Origin: Porphyra umbilicalis
Taxonomy: Eukaryota; Rhodophyta; Bangiophyceae; Bangiales; Bangiaceae
Reading direction: 5' to 3'
Assembly (NCBI GenBank): GCA_002049455.2
Contig: KV918830.1
Span: 1-64,000, forward strand
Length of the DNA: 64,000 bases
Below are positions 63,488 to 64,000 of this stretch, piece after piece. Numbering within the stretch: the stretch's first letter is position 1; every line of letters starts with the position of its first letter. The notes beneath the pieces are model-generated. The model did no database searches. It saw only the letters and a program-made list of their open reading frames with translations, and had not been told where the DNA came from. The position numbers and the translations under genes are program-made.

Positions 63488-64000
63488 TCACCCCAGCTTG
63501 CGCAAGAGAGTTTCAGCAAGAGGTAGGTGCGCGGCCCTCTCCTCGCGGTGCTCGGTGTCAATGCGGTCGCGGCGCGCAGTCTCCTCTTGATGGAACTGAA
63601 GCTCTTGCTCTAGACGCCGCTCAGCAGGTTCCAACTGCTCCAAAGCCATTGCGTCCCGCCGCTTCTCGTTCTGCGGCAGGGCGACCACCACATCATCTTC
63701 GTCTCTCGTCTCGACGCGCCTCCGTCTCCGACAGGTAGCGACGGACGTTGCCATGATCGGGGACCCAGATGCCGCCTGTCGACCAGAAACTCCCTCACGG
63801 TCCTCACTCCCCCCCGACCTGAGCCTCTTTTGGCGCCACTCCATCGCCATTCGCCAAATCGACTCGCCCTCGGCAACCAGCTTCTCCTCTAGTCTGGTGG
63901 CCTCCTCGCGGTCTTTGGACAACTTTTTGTCGTAGTCAACGGCGGCCGGCACAACGTCGCACAGGAGGGTGTCCAGCTCCGTCACCTCCTGCTCAAATCC
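63488..64000 (-). CDS. Coiled-coil protein, N-terminus beyond the window
   Basis: The frame is open from the right window edge to a stop at 63488. It contains charged helical segments: DYDKKLSKDREEATRLEEKL, then a basic/acidic linker (RRRRRVETRDEDDVVVALPQ), then MALEQLEPAERRLEQELQFH and a Glu/Arg-rich helix ending LPLAETLLRKLG. Heptad-like Leu/Glu spacing supports a coiled coil. Nothing indicates its partner or location. The ORF lacks stops and has good codon character, so it is likely a real gene, unlike most of the window. Confidence 0.6.
   Translation of the reverse strand, partial: GFEQEVTELDTLLCDVVPAAVDYDKKLSKDREEATRLEEKLVAEGESIWRMAMEWRQKRLRSGGSEDREGVSGRQAASGSPIMATSVATCRRRRRVETRDEDDVVVALPQNEKRRDAMALEQLEPAERRLEQELQFHQEETARRDRIDTEHREERAAHLPLAETLLRKLG

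Overview
This looks like nuclear DNA of a GC-rich eukaryote, probably an alga or another protist, in a region made mostly of decayed and nested transposable elements. I see no operons, no bacterial gene spacing, no rRNA or tRNA gene and no CRISPR array. The assignment rests on the elements present: Ty1/copia and Ty3/gypsy (with chromodomain) LTR retrotransposons, Tc1/mariner, two different PIF/Harbinger transposases and a CACTA/EnSpm-like transposase. A histone-demethylase-type JmjC domain is also present. Base composition changes abruptly between very GC-rich blocks (about 9.8-13.6, 19-20, 25-26.5, 47-48 and 60-63.5 kb) and near-50% GC blocks. The species cannot be named from the sequence.

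Layout. 0-2.8 kb: copia gag-pol (minus), running off the left edge, with one in-frame stop. 2.8-4.8 kb: minus-strand hypothetical pieces. 5.1-7.4 kb: tandem array of ~164-bp units. 7.5-8.5 kb: Tc1/mariner pseudogene. 9.8-13.6 kb: GC-rich retroelement debris, with a gag-like reading frame (plus) facing a gypsy integrase/chromodomain fragment (minus). 14.6-15.2 kb: MITE with a 10-bp target duplication. 15.5-18.4 kb: CACTA-like pseudogene. 18.4-27.1 kb: two inverted copies of one element ('A') enclosing a minus-strand locus with an intact JmjC domain. 27.1-28.8 kb: a minus-strand hypothetical gene cut by the right A copy. 28.8-30.3 kb: tandem array of ~145/155-bp units. 31.8-32.6 kb: hypothetical gene with one stop. 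33.7-35.4 kb: foldback element. 38.0-38.95 kb: third A copy carrying a nested MITE. 39.2-49.4 kb: a PIF/Harbinger transposase split by a complete 8.9-kb gypsy element (LTRs of 393 and 395 bp, target duplication TGCAC). 49.4-49.7 kb: small SAP-domain ORF. 50-58 kb: nothing recognised apart from simple repeats. 58.3-59.7 kb: second, HARBI1-like transposase pseudogene. 60-64 kb: GC-rich coding-like segments without recognised homology, ending in a coiled-coil ORF that leaves the window.

The most unusual feature is the 18.4-27.1 kb structure. A JmjC gene locus fills the interval between two inverted, near-identical element copies, so the whole could be one large transposon with long inverted arms carrying a chromatin-modifying gene. 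The window is also a readable insertion history: gypsy into Harbinger, a MITE into an A copy, and A beside CACTA. Most pseudogenes are broken by in-frame stop substitutions more than by frameshifts. All readings are by eye; family names rest on recognised motifs, not on searches.
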